Shown here piece after piece: positions 49,006 to 64,000 of a stretch of 64,000 nt of DNA (positions are counted from its first letter, which is position 1; each line of letters opens with the position of its first letter). Both the position numbers and the translations under genes were made by a program. The notes under the pieces are model-generated. The model had not been told where the DNA came from, ran no database searches, and saw only the letters and a list, made by a program, of their open reading frames with translations. This stretch comes from Telmatactis stephensoni (lineage: Eukaryota; Cnidaria; Anthozoa; Actiniaria; Isophelliidae). The DNA is taken from the NCBI GenBank assembly GCA_029948255.1, contig JALIZF010001826.1, positions 822,431 through 886,430 of the forward strand. The letters are read 5' to 3'.

Positions 49006-52000
49006 TTTAAGGGAGTAGTCTTTTATTTTAAGTATAAGTACCAGCCTTTTAAGGCTTAGTAATATACGTATAATAATTTGTGCATCCTGATTGCCAGATA
49101 GCACTTCAATTTGTTTTAATTGCGAGTACAAATTGATGACATTTATAGTACAAAAATTTGTAATTAAAAACAAAGTAAAACACTCAAAACTTGATCAATT
49201 TACACTTACAGGTCTTTTGACTGAAAAAAATGTTGTCAGAAACCTTAAAAGTAAATAAGTAGGTTATAAGTAAGCTTTAAGTAAATAATTAAATTGATAA
49301 TGCCATGCCGCTTATGGGGGTAAATAAATGGATTGAAAGACATAAATAAAGTTAAATTATTTGGTGCAACTCCTTGACTTATCTTCCTTCTCTTCCTAAA
49401 CAGTACTGGTGTGGGGTTTCAGTTTAAAACCTTCAAGTGCAGGACTAATTGTAGTAAAATTGTAGTTTGGCGAGTCATGGCCCACGTACGGCTCAGCATC
49501 TTTACCCGAGACATGAAGATCTAGTCATTTGTAGAAGTAACAAGTGATAACATTTGCACATGTCTACAACTTCTATTGACGTTTGGACAAATGGATAATT
49601 TTGAAAGGATAATTTCTATAGTTGTTCATACTTCTGCATTCGAATGTAATGCTCCGAAAAACTTTGGGGAGACTATATACGACTCTATGAGAGAGGTAGC
49701 CCTAAGTCAGGTTAAAACCGTAATTGAGACCACTTCCGCCCAGCGGCTCGCGCATACTCGTCATGTTATCACTTGCTGTTATTTGTAGATGTAAAAGTCT
49801 TTGAATAATTGAGATCAGAAGCTGCCGAAACTTGCGAACTGAACACAGATAGAAAATTACTTATTACACCTTATCTTCAAAAATGCGTCATTATCCAAAT
49901 TGTTATTCAATACTGATATCTGAAATGTTTAGTATCCACGTGATTATCATGCGCACAATACGAAAACGAAAAGTGATGTACGTAATCAATGACGCAGCCT
50001 TTGTGCAATTCGGTAAGTATACTAAGCAGCGCACACATGCACAAGTTTTATATCGTTCAACAACGAAAAGACAATTGAGCTCCATCACTCTTACGTATCA
50101 TTAGATTTTTTTAGGGCAGAATATGATTTATGCCATGCATTCATGGAAGGCACAGCTTCATAGTTAATGAAAGCGAAAATGAAAGCAAGCTATTTATGCT
50201 AGTTTTGAAAGATCGGTCTTACTATTTTTTTGTTCATAGAGATTTCTGGTTGAAAGATAAAGCTTTTCTTCATTTAATAAATAGATATGTATGAACTCAT
50301 AGCTTCCTTCCCGTCTGTTTCAATTAAGCATTCAATGGGTTTCTTTAGTTTGATTGCCTAAGACATCATTTTACTATTTTACGATTGGCTATATTCAAAG
50401 TTATGCAGTCTAAAAAACTCAAATTGCGCGAAATGCTGTCGGTAAGAAACCTATCAGATTGACACCGCGACGAAACTAATACGCATGCGCAAGATCTCGC
50501 GGAGTTATTTTTCTTTAAATTTTTCCATGATACATTTTTAAGCTTGATTTTGAGCACGGTAGAATACAGCAAAATACTGAAAAAAGAAAAGTACAGAATA
50601 TTTTTTGAAATATTCATAAAAGTCCTTAACCTCATTTTTGCGGACTGACTTAGGCTAATGTGGCTTTAGTTTCGCCGGCAAAGTAATTGCGAATGTTTTC
50701 CTTGTGGAGGACTAGAAAGGCGTTTCATAGGGCACGCATGCGTGGTATATGTTGTCAGCGCTGTGTCCAGTCACCAGTGATTTCAAAAATGGATATAACT
50801 AAAGCCCATTTAGAATGTTTTATACTGACAAATGATTGTATCGACAGAGTCAATATTGCTCATGACCGGCTTTTACAATGACTAAACACACTAACTCGGT
50901 TTTATAGATTTTTCATGATTCAATAGTGAAATACTTATAGTATTGTCTGTTCCAGCGGCTGAGAAATATACGTACATGAAAGAAAAAACACCGTACCTTA
51001 GTATAAGCAATAGCTAGAAAGTAGGATAAAATCAAGTTATAAACCAAACGTTTACTGCTATGTTTTATCCTTTCAGTGAAGGGCTAACCGTTTGCACTAT
51101 TATATTGTTGAAGACTTTTTTAATTTTCAGCTTTGTTGTTTGTTCCAAATATTTTGAAAGCGTGAAAAGAAAAAAATCGAAAGGACGTTAGCTCTGTTCG
51201 TCGACTATTGCTCCTGTTTTCACAGCAAGATTGACACAATTCATTCCCAGCTTTTCTCGGCTAAAATCTTCGGAAAAACTTCAACCGTTTCGACATCCAA
51301 ATGAGATCTTATGGAGAAATTTTCAAAAATAATCAATTCTATAGTAGTTCTTTTAAAAAAAACTGAAGTTGTATAGAACATTTAGTTTCTAATTTTAGTT
51401 AATACCGATTGTATAGGATCGCTGAATCGAAAGAGAAATAGGCCATTTGGTTGACTTTTTTTATCTGCTACTAGCAGGAAACTGAAACATTGATGCTAAC
51501 CTTTTGTAACGAAGCTGGCATTTTTCCATCTTTTTTTAAATAAAAAAAGGTTTACAACAGAAAACAGTATTTTATTTGTATTCTCTGCAAAAGAGTTTGT
51601 TTTTAGAGCGTCTTGCTGCGGTGACGGCTGGGCGCAGACGTTGTGGTCACACATCATCGGACGGCCTTTCTCATTAGCTATATTTAGCGTTACATGTTGC
51701 TCCACTTTTCGTTTCACTTGTTGAAAACACTTATATTATGCCTATTTGACATTTTTGGAAATTTCATGCCATAACATCGCATTTCGACTGTTGAAGATTT
51801 GTGGGGGCATGAATGATTTTCTAACCCTTAGAAAGAAAAATGATTGCTTTTGTCAGTGTAAAGATAAGCCTTTATTTTCATTTCACACTCTAAACTGGAA
51901 TCCTGATAATTTGCTTTGCTGACTTGTTGAAATCGACCCAGTCCTCTATTCACGTCAATCATTAATTACTTTATAGTAACGTATTCACAATACAATACTA

Positions 52001-53095
52001 TCAAGTCTCAGACTCTAAATGACGAGGTCGGCGCCTGTTCTTTTGCTTGTGATGGTATTGTTATTGAATTCATCCAACATCGCTAAATAGGTTATCTGTA
52101 TGGACTTATCTCTGTACCAGTCAATTACCTTGATCAGGAGTTGATTGCCTAATACCAAGACAAAAGTGGATCTTTTCATAGTAAGTAATAAAGTAATACA
52201 GTGATAGTTAATAGGAAGAAGACTGATATGTCAGTAATCATTGACTAGCATGGTCTGGGTTTAGGGAGTCTGTCGATTGAAAGTCAAACAGATATGTTTA
52301 TGTTGACAATATTCCTTAGTTCATCTTCACGTGAGTACTGAAGCAGGACCAATAGCTTTATCTGTCCATTGACACACACTAACTAAATCTACATTGTAGG
52401 TCAACACTCAACGTTATTCGAATTCACTGCAGTTGTAGTCAATGTTGAAGTTCTAGCTGACTGCACAACTTACTTTTCAAATGCTGCTCAAGTAGCTCAA
52501 GTGCTCAAGTGTACCAGAACAAATCTTAAGAACAAACGATGAATTACGTGTACACTATACAGTAATTGCGAATCACGCTAACAACTACAAGGCCTTTTTA
52601 GCGACAGTCCGTAAAAATATCTAAAATGTAAATACATTACTTCCGTTGAATCTAGTCAAGCGGCACTGAGGCATGACCTTAGGCGAATTATGAAATCTGT
52701 TCATGCACAGCAAACTATGACAAATGTTATGAGTAAGCCAAAAGAGGAAAAAGGATAATCGTCACTTCTCAATAGGAACTAACAATCATCTTGTCAAGTG
52801 GTCACGGCATTTGACAAGAAATCTGGACATGGAAAGCGAAAATTTCAGATTCATTTAAGGCTTAAAATCGATTATAAATGGCTAAAGGATTCATCATAAA
52901 TGACTTTATATTCATCATAAATGCGGTCAAAACTTAAAAAATTTCGAATGAAGATTTGAATATAGCGTGAAAATATAAAGATGATACACTTTAAAAAGTT
53001 CTAAATTCGAAAAAAAACCCGGAACAAATGACAGCTGTCTTTTGTAAAAAAAAAAGGTTACAAGCCAATTAACATAGTGAAAAGGGCATACTGTA
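49006..53095. other. Noncoding, no gene seen
   Basis: About 4 kb of AT-rich sequence with only short frames (up to ~90 codons) lacking recognisable domains. Direct TATATAAATAAGT-like short repeats at 49240-49290; nothing else stood out. Confidence 0.45.
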
Positions 53096-53596
53096 AAACC
53101 CGGACCCAGACCCGGCCCCGGCCCCGGCCCCGGCCCCGGACCAACACCGCGGTCAAATAGTGCGCATGCGCAAACTTGTAAATCAAGATGGCGGACTTTC
53201 GAACGTAGTGTGAGAGAAATGGACGCAATGAAATGAACTTTTTCATCATCATTTGGTTATATCAATTACTCAGATGTGTTTATGTGGATTCCTAAGAATT
53301 TAACACAGCATTGAAATGTAACAAATACTTCGAATACAAAGAGATGTTTGTTTTTTTCACCGTTCTTGTGTATAACTTCTTGGAAATATCGGATTTACAA
53401 CTGGTAAAAACTTTATAATGAAACATTTTATTAACCTTTCTACAAACCCAGGAGCATTCAAAGGCTCCCTGGAATCACACTATTGTATGGAATTGACTGA
53501 AATTTTATTGTAAATGGCTGCTGTGCTTTGAATTGTACATCTGAAATTGCACAATAAATGCGAAGCAAATAAACAACGAAATGGTAAGTTACTTTA

Positions 53597-54037
53597 GGGC
53601 CTATTTACATGGAGATAGGGTCACCTTCCTAGGAGGGTCACCCTACTAGTAGGGTGACATACCCTCTATTGTTTTTTTTGTGGCTGTGTTTACATGTCTG
53701 GTAGGGTCACCCTAGTGGTAGGGCTACCCTATCGACTAGGTAGGGTGATCCCCCTTGGAGGGCCAGCTTTTTGTTTATACTTATGCCATGTAAATGCTCA
53801 AGGTAGGGAGACCCTCGGGGGAGGGCTGTCTCGAATTACATTAATTGACGTCAAAATGACGGCCTTTGAGCTATTAGCATTGACAATAATAGGCCACAGC
53901 ACTGAAAAACTGTAGCCAAGGATGCCAACGAGAGGAAAACTGAATGTAGTGCCAAAAGAGAACGCTTTCTATGTTTTGACCCTACCAGTAGGGTGACCCT
54001 CATAGGAGGGTGACCCTATCTCCATGTAAACAGGCCC
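53597..54037. mobile_element. 441-base MITE with TTA duplication and AGGGTGACCCT repeats
   Basis: GGGCCTATTTACATGGAGAT and the inverse right end GGGCCTGTTTACATGGAGAT are TIRs that continue AGGGTCACC. TTA is present at 53594-53596 and 54038-54040. The interior has many GGGTCACCCTA palindromes. Confidence 0.85.
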
Positions 54038-54060
54038 TTAGTTAGGTTATGGCCATGTAG

Positions 54061-54260
54061 AATAATAATAATAATAATAATATGTATTTATATAGCGCAT
54101 ATTCAACATACGTTTTCACATGCGCTAGTCAAGTAGCTCTGCTGCGAGCCAAACTCATCAACAATAAGCTCTTCTTATTTAAAAAATTATGCGTCTCTGC
54201 TATAAACACTCTAAAAGGCCTTAAACATTCACAAAACTTGTAAGTGCTTTTTAATAAGCT
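54061..54260 (-). mobile_element. Retroelement 3' fragment, inverted
   Basis: (AATA)n at 54062-54082 followed by TATTTATATAGCGCATATTC and CACATGCGCTAGTCAAG. The ATATAGCGC...GCGCT motif is common at 3' ends of retroelements in aquatic animals. Assignment tentative. Confidence 0.45.
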
Positions 54261-57250
54261 TCTGAATTTGGTTTCTTGAAAGTGAAAACTGCTAGTATGT
54301 TAATATGAAATATAATGTTCCTTTTTGATGAAAGAATACTAGCTTACTAGCTCACTTGTCTTGCTACTGGGATCTTATCATCAACTCCATCTAGTCTACT
54401 GGAGGGGCTGGCCCTTTATCAGTAATATGGTATGGCTAAGAATATGCTAAATATATTATATAAATGTTAAAGTGCACATAGTAAAAGAAGGGCTCAGCAA
54501 TTGCTTGCATATTTATATTAAAAATGATTCAACATTTCCAAGTACTGCTCCATAAGGTGCATGGAGGTGACTGTCTAGTAAAAGGATCTGATCTCCTCTT
54601 CCTACAAAACAGATTGCTGCTAAATGTTGTTCTGTTGTGAGCCTCTGCAGGTAAAATGGTAATGGTGACTGAGGTACTGCTGTGTTTTTGAGCAATGTGC
54701 ACATTGATTTCCTGATTGTACAAAGCAACACCTGTGATAAGTATGGAAATATGCCAGTCTAAAAGCATTTTCATCCTTATTGTTTATACAACAGCTGGGT
54801 AAATCACACACTTTCTAAGGGTGTGGAATACTTTCATTTTGGTTTACCCTTTGGTTTTATCAAGCTTTTCTTTCACAAATGAGTTTTATTGACAGATATA
54901 TCAAAGCATGACTACATATGTGTATCACTTTTTAAAATGACACTGTGTAATCTTGCAACATTAGTAATTGCTTCCAGCCACTACCAATAAGAGTACAACA
55001 CAATAATTTGTAATATTCAGAATGTCAAATAATTATCAATTAAATAAAATTATTGTCTGTGCACAGAGCTAATATGTACATTTTTTCTTTCAATTTTTTC
55101 CCATTGTTTATTTTGTTGTCAAAAGAAAGCAGTTTTCCATAACAGACGAGAGCATTCCTTGCTCTTTCCTCTATCAACACCATACTGCTCCATTGTTTGA
55201 TGCATGATTTTACTGTTGGGTAATATGTAGATCTAGTGGTATCAACTAACCTTTGTTGATTTGCCAATATTTTGACTGATTTTCTTAAACGTTTCAAGGA
55301 ATGTCTCTGCTGTTTTCCCTGCAACCAGTTGTAAATAAGTTGAAGTGTTCCCTCTCTTATATGGTCTTAAATGAAGGCATTGAAGAATGACTTTGCAGTT
55401 GCAGAGGCAGCTAAAGCTATAGCAGTATTTATATGTATGTCTGTTCCTGTGTAGTTTGAAGAAATGTGAAAACATAGAAAGGAACACCATATTTCCACTT
55501 CTTTCTCAGCTAATATAGAAAGCCGTTTCATTTTAAAATCAAAGTAACTCCTTAAAATGTATATTTTTTGTTTGATGGTATAAATCATTTAACATAGATA
55601 GTGTCCCTTGATCATAATGATGACAATCCCATATTATGTACACAATTAAAAATCTGAATATACATGTACAATCCCATATTATGTACACAATTAAAAATCT
55701 GAATATGTGACAGGTAAAGATGACTCCATAATGAAAGAAAACAAAGGAATAACTTCCTCCAATATATGGATGATGGACATATTTCAAGTCTTTACAGAGT
55801 ATAAAATTTTTGTAGGACTTTGTCTCTAATCATTATAAGCAATCCATGAAATAGTATTCCAATTAAAGTAAGTTAATTCTGGAGCTTTGTTTTGGTTTGA
55901 AAGGTAGGTTTAGCTCTAAATACTTCTTGATATACCATATCAAAGAAGAAGTGATACATCTTTATGATGTCTTCATGGGCATTAAGGGTAGGGGTAACAT
56001 GAAATGCTCCTTGCTCAGGTATTAGAGAGTTGTAAATGCTACATGTATCTTCAAAACTGCTGAAAGATTGTGCAATCAGTTTTTTGGTGTAATACCATGT
56101 AGGCCAGTCTCCAGGTAAGGGCATTATGTACTTTTTAGATATTCTACTAAGCTTTCTTGTAGTCTTCCATCAGGGGCAGATTTAAGGGAGGGGTGCAGGG
56201 GGTGTGCACCCCCTCCTGAGATGATTTTGAGCCCTTTTTTTTTCAAAATATCCTCTCAGCAGTTTCCAAGTTATAATATCATATTATGATGGTGCACCCC
56301 CCCTGAAGATAATCATGGATCTGCCCCCGTCCATGGAGTTTAACCTTTTGCTCAAACTCATCAACTAATAAAGTGCAAGTGTATAGATGATTGTCAAGAA
56401 CTAACTTTTATAGAATTGACATGATACCATTACCTCAGGTTTTGTAATTCCATCCATTTTTACTATGTTATTATTATTATATTATTATTGATGTTCAAAA
56501 GGTTTATTTTAAATTTCGGTAGCTAAACACCTGGTAGAAACACTATTAAAATTCAATAAAAACAACATGCGAAAAGTGTTGGTGTTTATTTTGAAACACA
56601 CCTTTCTTTTCGTTGGTGCAGGCTTCCATCAATATTTTTCACCGGTCTTGCGAACAAACTGTACATCATCTAGTGCAATATTCATGTTTGCTCATACCAA
56701 GACAGTCAATTGACTTATACAGCTAGCCTTTCTGGTATAGGCACCAGAGTATACTTGAGCACGTGAGAGTGTCGAAGAAGATGGAAAGGAACAGCGATGG
56801 TCCTTTCTGTTTACATCGTCTCGATGTTTCAGACAGAGCGAGGATCCCTCGGTTACACTGATTACAGGCTTCTTCTGTTAAAGTTCGAGTTCTTTTCTTT
56901 TTAGCACAATACTTTTTCGACCTGCTTCCGTGTTGACACAAGTGTACGTAAAAAGCCGGCACTTTTTATAGCACGAGCGAAACAAAAAACTTCATTTCTA
57001 ATTTCTCAAAATAGAAAGCACAAAATAAATATAGAAAGTACATATAAAACGAAAATGTTTAAAACAACACTCAGCAGAAATCCCAACCTTATATACAAAT
57101 GCAGTTTCTTATAAATCGCAAAAAAAGTTTTCAAACTATCACCAGGCGACCGTCGACCGAATGAAAACAAAGAAAAAGCTCCAGGCTACCCTGCATTCTA
57201 CTGCGCACGCGCGCACTGTTTGACCGCGGTGTTACCCGGACCCGGACTCG

Positions 57251-57955
57251 GACTCAAAAATAAAAATAAATAAATAATAATATTTTTTTTTAATTTTAAT
57301 AATAATAATAACTCCTTTATAATTCACAAATATTAAAATTCTATTGATCCAAATAGTTGAAACTTCAAATAAATACGTTTATCAAGATTTATACTCTTTA
57401 ACAAATATTAAAAATTCTCACATTTTTAAAAAAAGTCTTAAAAAAACTATTATAAATTTTTTTTATAAAAAACTGTAAATATCGACTATAATAATATAAG
57501 AAAAAACTTATGTTGCGTGCACAAGCGAGAATTGCATCAGGTTATATAAACACAACCACCAGACACCGACTGATAGGCCTGTCCCATTATCAAGAAACTC
57601 ATGATAAGAAGTCTTGATAGTTGGAATCACAAAAATGCGTTTGCCAGAATCATATATAAGAACTTTACACTAACTATACCCTCTAAATGCTGTGACAAAC
57701 ATTTTACGTGCCGGAGTGGTTCCCAGGGATGGGTGACTGAAGATTTCTTTATATTCATGGAAAAAAATAATAATTATATTTCTGTCTAACGAAACTGTCA
57801 TTCGAAATAGAAAACTGATCGAGTCCTGTTTGTGAAACAGCTCATATTACCAAAAGGAATCTTTCTTTACAAGCTTTTATGCTGCAAAGATCGTCTTCTT
57901 GATCGTCTTGCTTTTGAAAATCTTTTAACCTTTACCGGCTCATCTGTGTTCAGTG
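57251..57955. other. AT-rich flank upstream of the OTU gene
   Basis: Poly-A/T rich to about 57490; a 62-codon frame at 57601-57789 has no recognised domain. Presumably contains the 5' UTR and promoter of the next gene, but no element is identifiable. Confidence 0.4.
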
Positions 57956-61338
<3,383 letters not shown>

Positions 61339-61621
61339 TCATGACCATCCTCAATGCTCGCCAGCGAAGGTCTGCACTGTAAGCAATACAACCAAGTGCA
61401 AAATAGTCATGTATGAATACACATAAGATATCAAAAAGTTATGGGAGAGTCTCTAAGATATAGTTCTCCCACTCCCGACACCCCACCATTAAGAATCCAA
61501 GAAATATATTAAAAGCTATCTCAGCTATCTCAGGCAAATGCTAACAAAAACATAAACAAATTTCTTTTCTATGGTCTCTTATAACTAACTAATTAATTTA
61601 TCTTGTAATCATTTTTTGTAG

Positions 61622-63885
61622 GAACTGTCGAGTCCAAACCAAATGTTAAGCAGGAAGTTCAATTACAAATGATCGAAAGCAGTGATGACAGCAGCGATTC
61701 TGATGTGGTTATGTCCTTTTACAATAACGATGAATGCCTACCAATATTTAAGAGTGGTTTGGCACAGGGAATGAAAACTAAAGATATTCTGAAGTTCCTG
61801 TTAAAAGACCCCATTGACAGTGAAAAAGTTTGTACCGCAGTTCCCACAAACGTTAGTAATAATGTTGCATTTGTTGTGGACACTTGGAAATTGAGAGATG
61901 TGTGGGACTGCAAATGTGATGATATGGGATCTTGGGTTAACAACGGTCGCAAGACGATAGAAAAAGGGAGCCCATCAGAGAAATATGTCGTCTACCGACA
62001 GTTTTATTATAACGCCAACTTGCCATCATTGAAAAAGTCTATGGTGTTTTTAAAAAATGAGAATTCCGTTTTCAGGTATGTATTCATACAGTACATTTTC
62101 AATGATGGCGAGCAAACGGTAAATGTTAAGTCACATGGACTGTGCAAAAAAAAGAACGATCATGCTTACAGGCGCACTATGCCAAGTACAAAGACTCTCA
62201 TAAGAGAACGAAGCCAATGTAAACCAAGAGAAGTCATACACTCTGTGATCGAGGAAAGGGGCGGAATCGTCAGCGTCCGAGGTTCCGGGGAGTATCCAAG
62301 AAATCGAAATCAAATTTACAATTCCCGCAAAGGGAAATCATCCGGTAGTGAAAACACCCAGATAGGTTCAAAAGACCCATTGCTGCAACTTCTCCAAATC
62401 TCAAAAGAGCAACAGCAGGGCAGAAAGGAAGACTGGTTCGTTCGAGATGTAAATCTATCTAACGAACAAACAATATTTCTCGCTAATGATCAACAATTGT
62501 TTGACATTGAAAGATTCTGTACCAATCCCTCTTGTTTCTCCGTATTTTCTGTGGATGCGACTTTTAATGTCGCTAATCACTACTTCACATTTGGCTGTTA
62601 TCGAAACTTGATGTTGGAAACAAAATCAGGAAATAACCCAATATGCATTGGGCCTGGTGTCTTGCACAAGAAAAAACTAGAGTCTTCGTATTACGTTCTT
62701 CCATCCCTGATGGTAAGACATCGGCCTGAAACAAAAAACGTGCTTGTTTATGGAACTAATGGAGAAGTAAATATATCCAACGCCTTAGCCAGTGTTTTTA
62801 CGGATGCTGTTCATCTCAGATGCGATATGCATCTAAGGGACAATATCAAGCAGAAACTGTCCTCTTTAAAAATAAACCAATCCGCGGCTAAAGAGATTAC
62901 TAAAGATATCTTTGGCTGCAACCTCGAGGGAGTCCGTGAAGGGGGACTAGTTGACTGTACATCTGAAAAAGATTTTGATGAATGTTTAAAACAAGTAACA
63001 GCGAAATGGCCTGAGCTGGATAGAAATGCTCCAGAATTTCTGGAGTATTTCTTGAAGGAACAAGCGAACGTTATTAAAGAAACTATGCGTGCAGACATCC
63101 GGTCTATGTGTGGACTTGGTTTTCCCCCTGTTCCATACAGCCAAAATCCCAGTGAGTGTCTAAACAGATACGTAAAAGAAAATGCTACCAGTACTGAAAC
63201 GGTTACAAACAACCTCGTAAAAGCCGTACAGAACATAAACCTAGTTGTTAAACGTCAGTTTGATGAACAATTTTTAGCCCTTATAGGTAAGGGAGAGTAC
63301 CGTTTGTGTAAAGAATTTCAGCATCTCCAAGTAGATGAGGCCGCATTCTATAGAATGACACCAAATCAAAAAGAACAATTAAGAAAAAAGTTCTTCTCCG
63401 CCTCAATGTCTGAAGCGAGACGGGAAGAGAAAGAGAAAGATGGAATCGGCTTATCTGCAGGCACGCCTTCACTCACTGTTGAAGCACAGGATTCTGGAAT
63501 AATTAGCGTTCCGTATACAATATTAGAAGCGATATTCGATAAGGCAAAGTCCCTACTTGGGAAGGTTTGGCCAATACCAGGAACAGATAACATGTGGATC
63601 GTTCCTAGCCTGCAAAATCCCACTGCTCCACACAAAGTAACACTAACAAGTAAACAAACATGTAAATTGGTTTGCGACAAAGAGTGCGTTAACTATTCAG
63701 CGTATTCTATGTGCTCTCACACTGTGGCTGTTGCGGAGGAAGCTAAAGTTCTTTCGCGCTTCTTAAAATATCACAAAAGTAAAGCTAAAACATCAAATCT
63801 AACAACATTATCAAGTGTCGGCCTCTCTGAGACCAGCGGGAAAAAGACAAAAGCGACCCAAAGACGTAAAGGGTCCGCAAACAAG
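61622..63885 (+). CDS. MULE (Mutator-like) transposase with SWIM-type zinc motif; large exon, 3' part beyond window
   Basis: An acceptor TTTTTTGTAG ends at 61621 and a donor AAG|GTTAGT starts at 63886; the exon is open throughout (about 755 codons). Residues counted from the ATG at 61669. An acidic Ser-rich start (MIESSDDSSDSD) precedes the core: VDATFNVANHYFTFG (Asp296), then FTDAVHLRCDMHLRDN, and SQNPSECLNRYVKE (Glu496). The position where MULE enzymes have TDGE reads TNGE (Asn364), so the second catalytic acid is missing. Near the C-terminus C669-C673-C682-x-H684 (CSH) is a SWIM-like zinc site, followed by a Lys-rich tail. The upstream reading phase (one base carried in) fits the ends of OTU-gene exons 1 and 3 but no donor in OTU exon 8 after the catalytic His. 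It could be a separate gene, an alternative transcript or an uninterrupted transposase. Confidence 0.8.
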
Positions 63886-64000
63886 GTTAGTACGTTTTCA
63901 GTTGTTTGTTTTTAATGAAAAAGTGAGCGATCGATCATGCAGGATGGATAAATGGATGCATGGATATGGATGGATTTATTGATTGATCGACTGTTTTGTT
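63886..64000. other. Start of an intron with GGATGGAT-type repeats
   Basis: Follows the donor at 63886; contains ATGGAT/GGATGCATGGAT short repeats. The rest of the gene lies outside the window. Confidence 0.4.

Larger units (their letters stand above)
53097..57250 (-). mobile_element. Decayed ~4 kb element with inverted ends, set in a (CCCGGA)n-type repeat
   Basis: AACACCGCGGTCAAATAGTG CGCATGCGC at 53144-53172 is repeated in inverse at about 57202-57232 (GCGCGCACTGTTTGACCGCGGTGTT). Outside both ends lie GC-rich CCCGGACCC/CCCCGG runs. Between them the minus strand carries protein-like remnants: a Cys-rich start (FYVHLCQHGSRSKKYCAKKK at 56962-56723), PGDWPTWYYTKKLIAQ and GAFHVTPTLNAHEDIIKMYH at 56124-55873, and KTAETFLETFKKISQNIGK near 55280. 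These look like pieces of one repetitive cnidarian protein family whose name I cannot give; stops and shifts separate them. A MITE (53597-54037) is nested. Confidence 0.5.

Noticed and set aside
62811..63236. 141-codon minus-strand frame
   Set aside because: Shadow of the MULE exon on the other strand.

Overview
This is a eukaryotic, AT-rich, repeat-dense window, most likely from an anthozoan cnidarian (coral or sea anemone). The main reason is a complete gene at 39.1-48.8 kb whose 12 exons splice in phase into a 1064-residue fusion of a catalase-related allene oxide synthase (AOS) domain with a PLAT-lipoxygenase. That architecture is best known from corals. No taxon was looked up, so species is not claimed.

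Layout. 0-6 kb: 3' end of an unidentified gene, a decayed THAP/P-element transposase on the minus strand (1.4-4.6 kb), then an orphan copy of the last two lipoxygenase exons (4.8-5.9 kb). 6-13 kb: non-LTR retrotransposon (LINE) debris, with several (TATC)n tracts that are LINE 3' tails, and a TTAA-flanked DNA element inside one LINE. 13-26 kb: no convincing host gene; several terminal-inverted-repeat (TIR) elements, some with target-site duplications (TSDs). 26.4-31.2 kb: two copies of a LINE 5' segment whose differences record later insertions, including a 1.2 kb TTAA element with 395-base arms and an empty-site control in the other copy. 31-39 kb: a nest of small TA-flanked inverted-repeat elements. 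39-49 kb: the AOS-lipoxygenase gene. 49-53 kb: no recognised gene. 53.1-57.2 kb: a decayed ~4 kb element with inverted GC-rich ends. 58.0-61.3 kb: an eight-exon gene for a 392-residue OTU cysteine protease with two apparent SUMO-interacting motifs. 61.6 kb to the window end: a large open exon for a MULE transposase with a SWIM-type zinc motif, lacking one expected catalytic Asp.

How genes may work together. The AOS-lipoxygenase should oxygenate arachidonate to an 8R-hydroperoxide (Gly at the stereocontrol site) and pass it to the haem domain, which differs from the Plexaura enzyme at two distal-haem residues. The OTU and MULE exons are adjacent, on one strand and phase-compatible in some combinations, so they may be one mobile-element or domesticated locus coupling SUMO recognition, ubiquitin removal and DNA binding. 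That last part is inference.
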